Assembly: GCA_020726505.1 (NCBI GenBank)
Contig: JAHLEZ010000019.1
Span: 1,302,001-1,366,000 of the forward strand
DNA length: 64,000 nt
Origin: Leptodontidium sp. MPI-SDFR-AT-0119
Lineage: Eukaryota > Ascomycota > Leotiomycetes > Helotiales > Leptodontidiaceae
Direction: 5' to 3'
The notes beneath the pieces were generated by a model, which ran no database searches, was not told the origin of the DNA, and saw only the letters and a program-made list of their open reading frames with translations. Positions 33,752 to 44,827 of this stretch are shown here, piece by piece. How positions within the stretch are numbered: the first letter of the stretch is position 1; each line of letters begins with the position of its first letter. A program made the position numbers and the translations under genes.

Positions 33752-34239
33752 CAGGCAAAACTTCTTTTAGAAAAACTATTTTTAATACACGTAAAAGTAA
33801 ATAATTAATAATATATAAGAAATAATAAATAAAATGACAGAATATCTAATATTGTCTAATCCTGATTTAATAGTGTCCTAAAAGTGTCCCGAAAGGGGTC
33901 CGAATATAGCGAGACGCAATAGCGAGGTTAAGCGAGAACTAGTAATAATTGGAACCCTTAGTATTATATAACGTAATAGATATATATATGTGTCGCCTCC
34001 CCTTAAAGGTTTAAAATCTCCTTAGTAAACATATATACAACTATTGTATATACTACTTTTTAATCTCCTTGAATTCACTTAATATAACTTAAAAACTAAC
34101 ATTTTTGAGAAGACTATATTAAATTAAATAAACAAGCTAAAAGTAAATATACTCTTTAGAGATAGTTCAGTAGGAAAACAGTATATTAACTAAAAACAAT
34201 ACTTGTACTTATATTTATAAAAGCGCTTGACCTCGTATA
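33752..34239. other. Stretch behind Copia-3 3' LTR without legible coding
   Basis: On the minus strand AAAAGAAGTTTTGCCTG leads into the LTR and may be the polypurine tract. The rest is AT-rich. A legible GC-richer piece is AGCGAGACGCAATAGCGAGG at 33908-33927. Confidence 0.4.
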
Positions 34240-34920
34240 TTACAAATATTATATTTAGTGTATTTGTTTCCTCACAAAGAACCTATCCCACGAATACGCC
34301 TTTAATAATCTTAAGAGTAAGAAATATATATATTACATAAAAAAGAAGTCCCGGTGTAACTTAATAAGTATTCCTATTTCTTTTCCCTATTTTAAATTAT
34401 ATCCGAATCCTCGCCGAAAGTACTCCGGATATATAGTTACTAATATATAATAGATTTTATAGTTTGTCGCCGAAGAATACCTTTGTTTAGTTACTGCCCT
34501 CGAGGCAAAAGATAAAGAAGCTATTATTACTGCCGCTAAATTAATTAATTCGGCATTATTAGTCGCCGTTACTAGCGCACTAAAGACTACTAGGGAGTTG
34601 TCGCTAGCGTTATTAAAGGAAACGCGCGCTATACGCTAGGAAATCGCTGGCTTAGCTAGCTCGTAAGTAATAAGTTAACCCCCTTATTCCTTTTTAATAT
34701 TAAGGCTCCTAAGTATTAATACTTTATATAATAAGAGACAGTGTTAGTCTTAAACCGGCTCCTTATTGTCGTCTCCTCTGCCGCTATTAAGCGTAATAAG
34801 GAGGACGGCGGTGAGGACGATCCTTTTATTAAGCGCCCCCGCCGAAGTCGCCGTTATAACGCGGAAGAAGAGGATAAGGAACCTCTTTTAGATATTTATA
34901 AGTAAGGGATTTAGCCCTGT
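34240..34920 (+). pseudogene. Antisense coding-like region of Copia-3, RIP-degraded
   Basis: On the strand opposite to pol, between the 3' LTR and RNase H. Tyr codons at 34325 and 34334 and Cys at 34355 give C-x2-C-x6-C, the first half of a fungal Zn2Cys6 cluster. The second half (Tyr codons 34388, 34400, 34421) has irregular spacing. Behind it an open stretch of about 55 codons (34476-34665) reads as a helical, Ala/Leu/Glu-rich segment containing AKDKEAIITAAKLINSALLV. A second piece (34780-34905) is acidic and basic, with KRNKEDGGEDDPFIKRPRR and EEEDKEPLLDI. No known retroelement domain fits. A transcription-factor-like layout is an inference only. Confidence 0.4.
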
Positions 34921-35199
34921 TTCGGATTAACTTCGTAGTAAGTTCTTTATAGTAATACTTTCTTTATATTATTATATAAAAGTAGCCCCCTATAATAAAA
35001 CCGGCAGTTTGTCCCTATTAACGTATCGTTACAAGGCCGCCCGTTAATACTTTAAATCAGAGAGTATTTAGAACTAAATCGAATACGTTTTTAACTTTAT
35101 AAATTAATTAAATATAAAAATAATCGTAAGTAATAAATTAATAAATGAGAGTTATAAGGAAATATACAAAAAATCAACGAGTATAAGAAACCCCTTTAT
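34921..35199. other. AT-rich spacer inside Copia-3
   Basis: No reading on either strand. It separates the antisense region from the end of the polyprotein. Confidence 0.4.
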
Positions 35200-36020
35200 T
35201 ACTAGTCTAAATTAACTTTAATTAATTATTAAACTTAACCCTCTATCTTGACAGTAAGGATATTAATATTAATAAAATCCCAAAGAGCCTTATTCAGAGT
35301 ACTCTTCGTTATAACGTCGGCAGGATTATTAGTGCTATTAATCTATTGAACCTCTGTTAACTCTCTACGCTCGTATAATTGACGAATGGCTATAATATTA
35401 ATTATTAAGCGCTTCTCTTTCGTCGTACCGAGCTTGATAATATACTTATAAAGGGACAAAGAATTTATGTAAATAATAATAAGAAGACGCGGGATACTAA
35501 GCTTATTAGTTATTATATTAATAGTAGTATTAAGGGAGATTAACATATTAATACTAGTTATTATAATATATAACTCTAATATAAGTACTACATAAGTTAT
35601 TCTCTTATATTTCGTTAAGTTAGTATGTATAATGTTACTAGTTAAAGTAAATTATATATCCCCTATTATTTCGGCACTAATTACTAATACGAAACTTATT
35701 TATAAACTTAAGTCCTTATTATTAGTAAAAGAACTGTCTATAAAAACGTAAACCTTTATAGACTATAAGTTAATTAGTACGTATTAGAGTCCCCTCTTTA
35801 AGTTGTTTATTTGTTATTTAAGACGTAAGTTTAAGGCCTTAACGTCGTCTTTCGTCGGATTTTAATATTATATTGCGACTAAGAGATTAAATGTTACTTC
35901 TAACTAATAAATAGTAGTAAGGTAAGCTGTATAAGCTCGTTACTCTCTATAGGCCTTCTTATAGTCCTCTTTTCCTGCGTCGACTAGCTCTAGCCTTACT
36001 CCTTGACCTTTTTGAGATAT
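35200..36020 (-). pseudogene. Copia-3 RNase H and RT end, RIP-degraded
   Basis: At 35343-35546 the minus strand reads LLIIIYINSLSLYKYIIKLG, then TTKEKRLIINIIAIRQLYER and RELTEV. This is the C-terminal RNase H block (T-D-S-x-S-L-Y-x-C, E-K-R-L-M-x-D-I, S-Y-E-R-R-E-I) of the fungal Copia clade to which Copia-2 and Copia-6 belong. The D of the T-D-S motif is changed to N. Coding continues at 44828 beyond Copia-4, with TDDTLILGDKDFL near 45000. Confidence 0.9.
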
Positions 36021-36215
36021 TGTCGTGCAGAAGAACGAGCATTAGCTCAGGGGTTTAAAAGATTTTACGATTAAATGAGGTTCTAGAAAGTGTGTTTAAA
36101 GATTGATTAAATTAAGTGTTATCCTCTTAAAGAGAGGAGTTAAAGACTAAGTTTATATACCTGGAATACTTACGTAAGCATACACTAGACTAAAGAACTG
36201 CGCTAGTGCGCGACA
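36021..36215 (-). repeat. Copia-4 3' LTR
   Basis: Same length and sequence as 44633-44827 apart from a few transitions and small changes in the first 30 bases. The right half, from CTAGAAAGTGTG on, is almost identical. Confidence 0.93.
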
Positions 36216-36224
36216 CACCCCTAT
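36216..36224 (-). other. Copia-4 polypurine tract
   Basis: The minus strand reads TAGGGGTG next to the LTR start TGTCGCG. The same junction is found in Copia-1 and Copia-5. Confidence 0.7.
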
Positions 36225-36879
36225 AGCAAGCTGTAGTTATAAGGACGTTAAGCTTACTATTAAAATGCGTACTAAGGAGATCAAGAGATGCCTTATACGC
36301 ACTTTAGGTAAACAAATAAAGCTCTAGGAAAAACTAACTAAGACTATTATATAGTCGTCAAGTGAGTTATAATAAAAGAAAGTATAATACGTAGCTAAGC
36401 GCGTAATCGGGAGCTCGTTTATTAATAAACGCGTACTTCTTAAAAAGTAAACAATAACACAAGTCGTTACGTTAAGATCTTAAGTATTAAATAAAAATAC
36501 GTAAATAAGGCGTATTATAAATATAAGAGTATTTATATATTTATCTTAAATTATAAATATAAAGATATAAGATAAAGTTTCTAAAAAGAGAGTACAATCT
36601 ATAAATTATAAGACTAAGATCTTATTATAAGACAGATAGCCCGGTCCGAAGTAAGACAAGTGCGATTGAGGTGTTAATTAGTTGATTAGACGTCGCTGGT
36701 AATTACGTTGGGTTAAGAAGTAGCACTTAATACTCTAATTGGCTAAGTTACGTCGGGTTAGTGCAGAGGTTTCTACTTACTTAGTAAGTAGTGTTAATTA
36801 GTGGACCGTGCGCGCGATTAGTGATCGCGAGCCTTCCGCCTATAACTATAAATACTACCCTCCTTTTTTACTAATAACA
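36225..36879. other. Non-coding stretch upstream of the Copia-4 antisense gene
   Basis: No frame is legible. The sequence 36640-36840 is richer in GC, with GATCGCGAGCC near 36820, and lies where a promoter of the plus-strand gene would be. TATAACTATAAATACTACC at 36840-36858 contains a TATA-like box about 125 bases before the first ATG. Confidence 0.35.
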
Positions 36880-38290
36880 ACCCTTTTCTAGTATTATTAA
36901 CGCTAATATATACTTTTACATTTGCCCTTTTGTTCCTTTCCTCTTCTTTTATATTATTAAATTTATTATTAAGTATTCTAAAATGCCTAACAAATCTACT
37001 CCTTCTAAGATTACTAAGAGTCTATAAGAACGTTCTAGGGCTCTTACTAATCGAATAAATCGTTAGATTGCCTGCGAAGAAGGTGACTTTAATATAAAGC
37101 GCGAAGTTATATAAGAATAACGTCGCTAAAGAGTCTAAGTTATAAGTATTTATTTCCTTATTTTTAATTATTTATTTTTATACCCTTATTTCTTACCCCT
37201 TTACTTTCGAGTATTAAATTAACTTTTTAAGTAATAAATAATTATTATAGAAGTATCCGCCTTACTATCTCTTGTCTAAAAAGATAATAATAATAAGCTT
37301 AAAGATGTTTTTGGCGAGATTGATAATAATAAGGATAAGCTTACCGGCGGTGCCTCCTTTACTCTTTTTATACCCTCTCGTTTTGTTGTCTCCTTAAGCG
37401 ATCCCTTTTATTTTATAGACGTATTTAACTCTAATAATAATATCTTGCTTATCCTTCGCCGCTCTCGTCGTGTTTTTGTTTGCCTCTCCTTACTAAAATC
37501 TTTACTTTTTATTCGCGTTACTTATACGTTATTTAAGATGGCTGTTTAAGCTTTTATTAGTATTTTAAAGACTTCTAAGAGAGTATTAAATAAAGTTCTT
37601 AATCTTTAACTTCGTAAACGCGTTAGTGTTTCTACTTTTCCTCGCTAGTCTCGTAAGAGTTTTAAGAGATCTTCGTTAATAAAAAGAACTTGTAATATAT
37701 ATTCCTTTTTATTTATTTAAATCTCACTTTCGTTAATCGAGTATTAAAGTATACATTAATAATATTATAAGCCGCGAATTTGCTAATCCTTGTTTATTAT
37801 ATATTCGAGCTACTACCTTTAGTAAAGGAGATTAAGGCCACTGTTATATAAATATTACTTTGGCTAGTAATCGCTACTTTACTTATACTAGTGGCTATAT
37901 ATATTCTCCCGCTACTAACGATCTTCTGAAGTACGGCAAGAGATTAGTCCGCGCTATTAATGCCGACGATTAAAAGGTATATGATTTTTCAATAAATTAT
38001 TAGCGATTATTAAGTTAACTATTCTAAGTTTATTAAAAAGTATTATACTACTATTAAGACCTTCCTCGAGCATTTAGGCAAGTCTTTAAGCTCTAAAGAG
38101 GAGACTAATGAAATTATTCCCTCTTTTTCACGCCGTCCTCCTCTTAAGTATAATAAGAAAGATAACTCAGATAATAAGGCTAAAACTAAAGTTAGTAGAG
38201 TTACGAGAAAGCGCGGAAAGTCTATAAATATAGCGGACATGTTCGAAAACATAGTTAGTATACTTTAGTCTAGAGAGCTTTAAGTTTAAA
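36880..38290 (+). pseudogene. Antisense Cys-motif gene of Copia-4 (introns, RIP-degraded)
   Basis: The best preserved antisense gene. An ATG at 36983-36985 starts MPNKSTPSKITKSL, with ERSRALTNRINR behind it; TAA/TAG codons occupy Gln positions. An intron-like gap lies at about 37139-37253. The next exon reads LKDVFGEIDNNKDKLTGGAS and stays open from 37270 to about 37545. A second gap is near 37690-37770. Then follows C-x2-C-x13-C-x10-C-x2-C-x5-C: Cys at 37791 and 37842, Tyr for Cys at 37800, 37875, 37884 and 37902. The end (38042-38265) is open for 75 codons and basic, with PPLKYNKKDNSDNKAKTK and SRVTRKRGKS. Possible zinc-binding nuclear protein; function unknown. Confidence 0.55.
37139..37253 (+). 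other. Putative intron 1 of the Copia-4 antisense gene
   Basis: AT-rich segment, stops in all frames, with GT at 37139 or 37146, TTAAC near 37220 and AG at 37250 or 37253. Only some donor/acceptor pairs keep phase, so the exact sites are open. Confidence 0.35.
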
Positions 38291-39110
38291 TAAGATTTAA
38301 TTAGGCTTACGGGGATCTTTTTATTTTTACGTAGAGTTTTAGTTAAGTTTTTTTTTTTTTTTTTATAAATTTATAAGATCTTTAGTTAAGTTTGGCCGGA
38401 TTTATTATAAGATTTAAGTGGAATTAGGTGGATTTCTAGTATTTTAATTACAAAGATACTTAATTTATTAAGTAGAAAAGTTTTTATAAATAAAAATAAT
38501 ATAGAATTCCTTAATATACTTTTAATAAATATATTTAAAGCTCCTTAACTTAAAATCTATAATTACTAAAGTTTAAGAGAGTTCTAAAAAGCTCGAATTT
38601 CTAGTGAGATAAATTCTTCGTGAGACTATTAGTAAGTATATTAATAGTTAAAAGATATATTACTTTAAAGGATCCGCGAGTATACTCTTACTTTAACTAC
38701 ATATTATAAATATTAATATAGCGTAACTTTATCGCGATCCTTTTAGTATTATTTACAACGAGCCTAATAGTTTATTAATTATTACACAGAATCTCCCACG
38801 TCTTACTTAGATTAAGAGCTAGATTTTTGAAGAAGCGCTAAAGAGCTATAGTTTCTTTACTTATATACTCTAGTACAAGTAGTTCTACTTTAGTTATTAA
38901 AGTAATAATTATTGCTTGTCTTAATACTTTCTAGATCACTAGCCCGCTAAATAAAAAGATTACGTAACCTTAAGATAATTGTCGTGTCTTAATATTATTA
39001 ACGAAAGAGGCGTCGGAGGTAATAATAATTACTCTATTATAGTGCTTACTATAAACAATACTTAAGAAGCGCGTATTAAATAAGTAGTAAATAAGTTAAT
39101 ATATTACAGT
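38291..39110 (-). pseudogene. Copia-4 RNase H, RIP-degraded
   Basis: Right to left, VLRQAIIITLITKVELLVLE (about 38905-38950) is the damaged T-S-T-T-E-A-E-L-L-A-L block. KETIAL-RFFKNLALNLSKTWEIL and TIRLVVNNTKRIAIKLRYIN follow at about 38700-38870, the standard C-terminal part of Copia RNase H. The frame ends near 38650. 38291-38500 is AT-rich and non-coding. Confidence 0.88.
38349..38363. repeat. Poly-T run
   Basis: A run of about 15 T at the end of the Copia-4 antisense gene. It could be a remnant of a poly(A) tail on the minus strand or simple slippage. Confidence 0.6.
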
Positions 39111-41400
39111 GAAGTGTTTAGGCCTAAGGTTTATTATAAATTGTAAGAGTAAGGTAATTATATATATAATATCCGGTCTTGTAATAATTATTATATATAA
39201 GACGGAGCCTACTCTCTCTTAGTATACTTTAATGTGTTTCTTAGAAGCTTATCTTGTGTACTTAACAAGATCGATTTGTGGCAGCGGTGTTATTAGACAA
39301 TTACTATTTATTTACTTAAATTTGCGAGCGATCTTCTTAAGGTACTAATTATAAACTAAGGAGATCGTTTTACGCTTTCGATCACGTAATACTTTAATCC
39401 CTAGGAATTACTTAATGTTTCTAAGATTATATATATTATATATTTAGTTTAGACGCTTAATGAGATCTTGTCTAAGCTTCTAATTATCTCGGTAATAAAG
39501 TACTTAGATATTGTTTACGTAAAAGAGGACTAAGATTTTATATTTAAGATTTATAAATATATAAGGCTCCTCTAAGTAAGGAGAGAGTCCTAGATTAGTT
39601 AGAGTCTTGCTTATATACTTGTATTAAAGGTAAGGGGAATTACGTATTCCGTAAAATACGCGATTAACTTGTAATACTTAACTAGGCTATTGGAAACCGG
39701 GTGGAAATTAGTAGTATACTATTTTACTGTTTATATCTCTTAAGGCATTAATAAAGGCATTAATTATGTTAAAGTACTTGACTTTTAAATTAAAATAAGC
39801 TGCGAGTACTATAGCGATTTTAAAAGACTTTACAGAGAGTGTACTAGCGTATATTAATATAATTGTTACTTCACTTTAGAGATCACCCCGAACTACTATT
39901 CGAGAGTGGCATCTTAAGATATATTTGTCTTTATTAGGCTTGTACTTAAAAACCTATATAAGCGGGACGAGTGTGTCTATAGTACTCGAATTGTACTTTT
40001 GTAAGTGCTAATATTTATGTTTGTTTATATTCCTTATTTTTAACTTATAGTCTTCTAAAAACTACCTTATTATTAAGTGGTTCTTAAGATTACTCCACCT
40101 TTTTAATTTTAGTAGAAGATCTTAGACCTTAACTTTAAGAAGTAAGAGCTTCCCTTTTAGTAGCGGGCGATTTACTTATATTATTACTACAATTACTAAA
40201 TATACTATCTTAGTTAATTCCTTAAAATCGTCTTGTTCTTTTTAAGACATATATTAATTAGGCATAAGCCTATAAAGAAGTTAGTCAATTTCGGATTAAA
40301 GATTACTATGCTTAGTTAAAGTGTACTTATTAAAGTCTATACCCCTGAGGTTTAAGTTACCCCTGAGATTAAGGTTACCCTTTTAGAAGCGCGTTTCTTT
40401 AAGAATAGTAATAAGTGTTATAAATACTCTACTACCTTTACTTCCTTTACACAGTCTCCCTCTTTTTCTTATACTCTTTGCTAGCTTTTCTCGAGTACTT
40501 AAAGTTTTAGATTAAGCCGTGGCGGCCTTAACCTTTGTTTAAGAGCGTGTTATTACTCTCGTCTGTCCTCGTACGTTTAATTAAACTCTTAACACTTTAG
40601 TCTAAGAGCGCGTTATTACTTTCAATAACGAATCTGAGGTTCTAGGAACTTACGCCTAAGGAGTTAATTACTTTAGACTTTTATTTATAACTTCTTAAGT
40701 TACTTAACTAGAGTTTTTAGTTAGTTCCTTTAGTGCTTTTTCTAATAGTAATAACTTTACTCGCGGGTAATCCGCTTCTGGAGTAAATAACGGTATTTAA
40801 ATCTCGAGTCTAGAAGCTCGAGACGGACCTCTAGCTTAGTCTTATAATACGTTCGACGCCCGATTTATAAGTTGTATATTCTCACTTAAACGCGATCCTT
40901 TTAAGTCTTATTTTATACCTAGCGTAAGCCTTAAGTCGTACGCACTCGACCTCTACTCCCTGCCCTTTATTAGTACTTTAACCGGCGTATTATTTAGTAT
41001 AAGAGTGGCTTTAGGAGTCAGAAGTCTTATTATAATACTCAGTTCTTTAGTATCTTTTACCCCCGAGTTTTAACTCTTTAAAGTAGTAGTTAGTCCCTTA
41101 ACGGGCTTAGAAAGTGATATTAGAGCGCTTTTAATTATAGTTGTCGCTTCCTCGACAGTCTTATTACTTATAATGTTCTCTAGGATTCCTGTGACGGTCT
41201 TGGTGCTGACGTCACGTGTTTAGGGGCTAGTGTTTCAGCTTTGAGGATATAGGGGTCAGCTACAGCTACAGCTGTCCTTCTTCTGTATCTATTGTCCTAA
41301 GTACGAAGTGTATTGTCTTGAATCTGTCTGTCTTGAGTGCCTCCGTCACAATTCCGGCCTAATTTACGACTAATTTATCTTCTTCGATAAGATCGCAAAT
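39111..41400 (-). pseudogene. Copia-4 reverse transcriptase and linker, RIP-degraded
   Basis: At about 39530-39700 the minus strand reads VFYGIRNSPYL and then LGLSPYLEEPYIF, followed by ILVLFYVNNI (F-Y-V-D-D-I damaged to NN). NLRNIKQFLGIKVLRDR-like sequence lies near 39360-39440. These are the R-A-L-Y-G-L-R, YVDD and F-L-G-I-R-V-x-R-D blocks of Copia RT. 40300-41400 is a less legible linker, rich in Ser and Thr. Confidence 0.85.
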
Positions 41401-44400
41401 CGACTAAGCTTCCTTAACTATAATTATTACTTCTTTTTGACTTAACTTATAAAATAAGTCTTTATTAAAGTATACGTTACGCGTAATAATAATTCAATCG
41501 AGACGTGGCACCTAAATCCGGTAAATATTAAAAGTATAAAAACTTACTAAGTATCTAATATACACACGCGTATTCACTTTAAACGCTCTTTTCTCTTGCC
41601 CTTTTATTTGTTTTACTATTAATAAATATACTTTATACTTAAAGACGTAAATCTTATTCTAATTTAGTCTAAGATTTACAATAAGCTTTGTAACGAGCGC
41701 CGGATTATACTATCGAAAGTAGTTACGAAACCACTAATTTAGTGTTTTTAGTAGTAACTATTAATTATTTACGCGCCTAGGGCTCCTGTTATATAAGTAG
41801 ATGCCTCCTAGTGCGCATTCGATGGCTAGTTCTACGGGGAGATTTATTAAGAGCCTTATTTTAATTCCCTTATTAATTACTTTTTAGTTAGCCCTTTTAG
41901 CGCCGCTATTTGGCTTATAAGTTAAGGTAAGTGAAAGCTCGAGTTTAATTCCGAGCTTTTTAGTTTAGTTCTTATATCTCGTGAACCCGCGGATAGTAAT
42001 AACTACCTTTTCTTAGTCGTGTTTTAGTTTATATATTAAGAGTCTAAACTACTTACGAACTTAGTGTTTAAAGCTCTTAATATATTTAAAGACTATATTA
42101 TACTCCTTATTTTAGAGGGTATAACCTACAAGTAGTCTATTATACTTATTTTTGAGTAAAAGGAGCCAGGAGTTATTCTTAAATCTAATTAAATAATCGA
42201 AGAGATTCCAAGTGACTCTCTAAAATAATCTAAGTAATTGTCTCTTAATTAGGCGTCTAGAAATTACTTGAAATATATAAGTTAAAGTGTAATACTTACA
42301 CTTAATTCTCCTTACTACCTTAGTAATCTTGACATTCTTAGCTGAGCTTATTAGCTTTCTTAAGGCATTTAGCCTTAAGTGTTTAAAGTGTAAATACTAA
42401 TACATTTCCGTATTTATTCTTAGTCTCTTATGTTCTCGCGATAGTCTATAGAATTTACTAATACTTCGTTTAAGCGTTAGAAATATTATAGTACTTATAG
42501 TACTAAAAGGGATTTCACGGGAGTTTAATAAATAGTTAGAAAGCTTATTAAATTCAAAGAATATAAGGTTTTACTTGCGAATTAACTGTCACATAATTAA
42601 GTAGTCCCCTATAAGATCGTTTTCCTCCTTTTAGCGTAAAGTGTAGTCTATTCTATAGTACTAAAGCCCGCTATTATAAAGACAAGCTTTAGAGATAATA
42701 TTAATATAAAATCCTTTTATAATAGTAACGTCGTAAAGGGTTAAATTAAATAACTCCTTATTTAAGTTCTTAAGAGACCCCTTTATGACGCGAATTCCGT
42801 GTCTTATAATTAAAAGTTAAGAGCTTTTATACTTTATAATATCCTTTAGTTTAGACTTAATAAATAATCTTAGCTCTAAGAGCGAACGATCGTTGACTAA
42901 ATTAGTTATATTATAGCTGTTAAGAAGAGTACTTAATGATAAGGGGTAGGCTAAGTCTTATATAAAGTAAACACTAGGTTAGTAATCCTTTGTAAGGCTT
43001 AGAACGATTATTACTTGTGCTTACGTGTCGCTCTTTGCCCCTTTGTTTAAGATGTTTCTAAGGAACGTAAACTTACTTTTGCCCTTATTACTGGCGCTTT
43101 TAATAGCGTCCTTAGTAGCTTAAAGTATTAATTTATTTAATTTAATCTAGTCTCGTAGTCCCTTTTATTTACTATTAATAAAGCGCTGTCAGATTTGCTT
43201 TACTATAGCGTTATTTATTAGAAGATTTAGTCTGACATTTCTATCGAGGTCTCTTGTATAAACCTTCTTATAAATAGCAAGTTAAAGTCGAGTACAATTT
43301 AAAGGGCTCTATTTATAAGTCCGATCATTTTAGTAAGGGCATAACTTCTTAGGGGATTTCCCTTTTAAAGGTTTACGAGCGTCCTTATCTCCTTCTAACG
43401 TTACTTTATTATTAGACGATCGTTTGCTAAGAGTAGCGAAGTGTTTATAACCTCAGGTTCTATAGCCTAATAAAAGAACTTAATGCTAAGGACTTGATTT
43501 ATTAGCGTAAAAGAATCGAGCTAACTAATTAATAATATAAGGAGGGGGAAGACTAAGGGTCTCGTACTCTTAAATTTTCTTACTTTAGCGCTTTACCTAC
43601 GAGCGATTAAAGTTCCCTGCTGTAATTAAGAAGTCAATTATACCGATTGTTCTTTTTACGTCTATTACCTTATATAGCTAAGCTTTTTAAATAAGCTCCT
43701 AGTGAAATATAATTTATACGCGAGGGTTGCTTTTTCCTTTAGTCTTAAGGGATTCCCGGTAGTCGTTTCGTGTTTAAGTTTAAATTAACATTTCCGTTTA
43801 GTAGAGTATCTCCTTAAAGGAGCGAAGGATCGCTTGAATATTTATGCGCTTTTCTTGTATTACTCGAGTTGCTGTAATACTAAAGAATTACTTAGCCATA
43901 CTCTTCTCGATCTAATCGTAAAGTTTAAAGTAATTAGAAGCTTGAGACTATTAAATTACACTTTAGAGGACGTGCTCTTTAGCCTTAGCTTCCACTTACT
44001 CCCGAAGTAACTTAGGGGTTATAGGGTTAGGCCTTATTAATAACGCTAAGAGTAGTTTAAACATTCTAGAGTTCCCCCTTATATTAGGGGTTAAAGGCGT
44101 AAACGTTTAATTGCCTCCGCCCTCAGAACCTAAGTTAATAGTAATTATATTACTTACTGCGGTGCTTAAAGATCTAGGAGCTCTCCTGGCGTTTCCTAGA
44201 ATTACTACTTAATTATTTATTGCTTAGGTCTTAAGTTGTTCTTTGTAAGTATATATAAAGAGCTAATAGTCTATATTATTTTTAATATTAACTTTCTCCG
44301 CGAGCTCTTTAGTAATTAAAGGAGTAGTGTTAAAGATTTCAGATAAAGACGTAATATTTTTTTTATTAAGGTTAACGTATAACTAAAGTCTAAGTATATT

Positions 44401-44632
44401 TACTATAAGCGTAAAGTGTATAAACTATGCTAGCCAATCTTCTAGTTTAATACATAAGATCTTAGACAATAAGAGCCTAGTAAGTTCGTTAATACTTGTG
44501 GAAGATATATCGAATAATTAATGTGTAATTATAGAATTAAAGGTAAAGGTTAAATAATTATAGAACTTGTTAACTAAAAGTTCTTTTATAAATACGCCGT
44601 GTAACTTAAATGAGACAAGTGTAGCTTTTAAC
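41401..44632 (-). pseudogene. Copia-4 gag, protease and integrase, RIP-degraded
   Basis: The integrase C-terminus at about 41480-41720 corresponds to 51920-52170 of Copia-5: both share CGAAAGTAG next to a CCGAAACCACT-like block. The core and gag lie further right. Exact motifs were not secured, and the region is assigned by collinearity with Copia-1 and Copia-5. Leader sequence without coding precedes the LTR at 44633. Confidence 0.6.
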
Positions 44633-44827
44633 TGTCGTGTAAAAGAATAAGTATTAGCTTAAGGGTTTAAAAGATTTTACGATTAGATGAGGTTCTAGAA
44701 AGTGTGTTTAAAGATTAATTAAATTAAGTGTTATCCTCTTAAAGAGAGGAGCTGAAGACTAGGTTTATATACCTGGAATACTTACGCAAGCATACACTAG
44801 ACCAAAGAACTGCGCTAGTGCGCGACA
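44633..44827 (-). repeat. Copia-4 5' LTR
   Basis: 195 bp, partner of 36021-36215. The right end GCGCTAGTGCGCGACA contains a short palindrome (GCGCTAGTGCGC). Confidence 0.93.

Larger units (their letters stand above)
36021..44827 (-). mobile_element. Copia-4: full-length Ty1/Copia element, nested in Copia-3 RT
   Basis: 195-bp LTRs at 36021-36215 and 44633-44827, TG to CA. Flanking GATAT (36016-36020) and AATAT (44828-44832) are a target duplication with one G/A change. The polypurine tract GGGGTG abuts the left LTR. The polyprotein is on the minus strand. 2.2 kb between RNase H and 3' LTR hold a plus-strand gene-like region. Confidence 0.9.

Noticed and set aside
38043..38252. 69-codon minus-strand frame
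   Set aside because: It is opposite the basic tail of the Copia-4 antisense gene, which fits better on the plus strand. Which strand is real was judged by eye.
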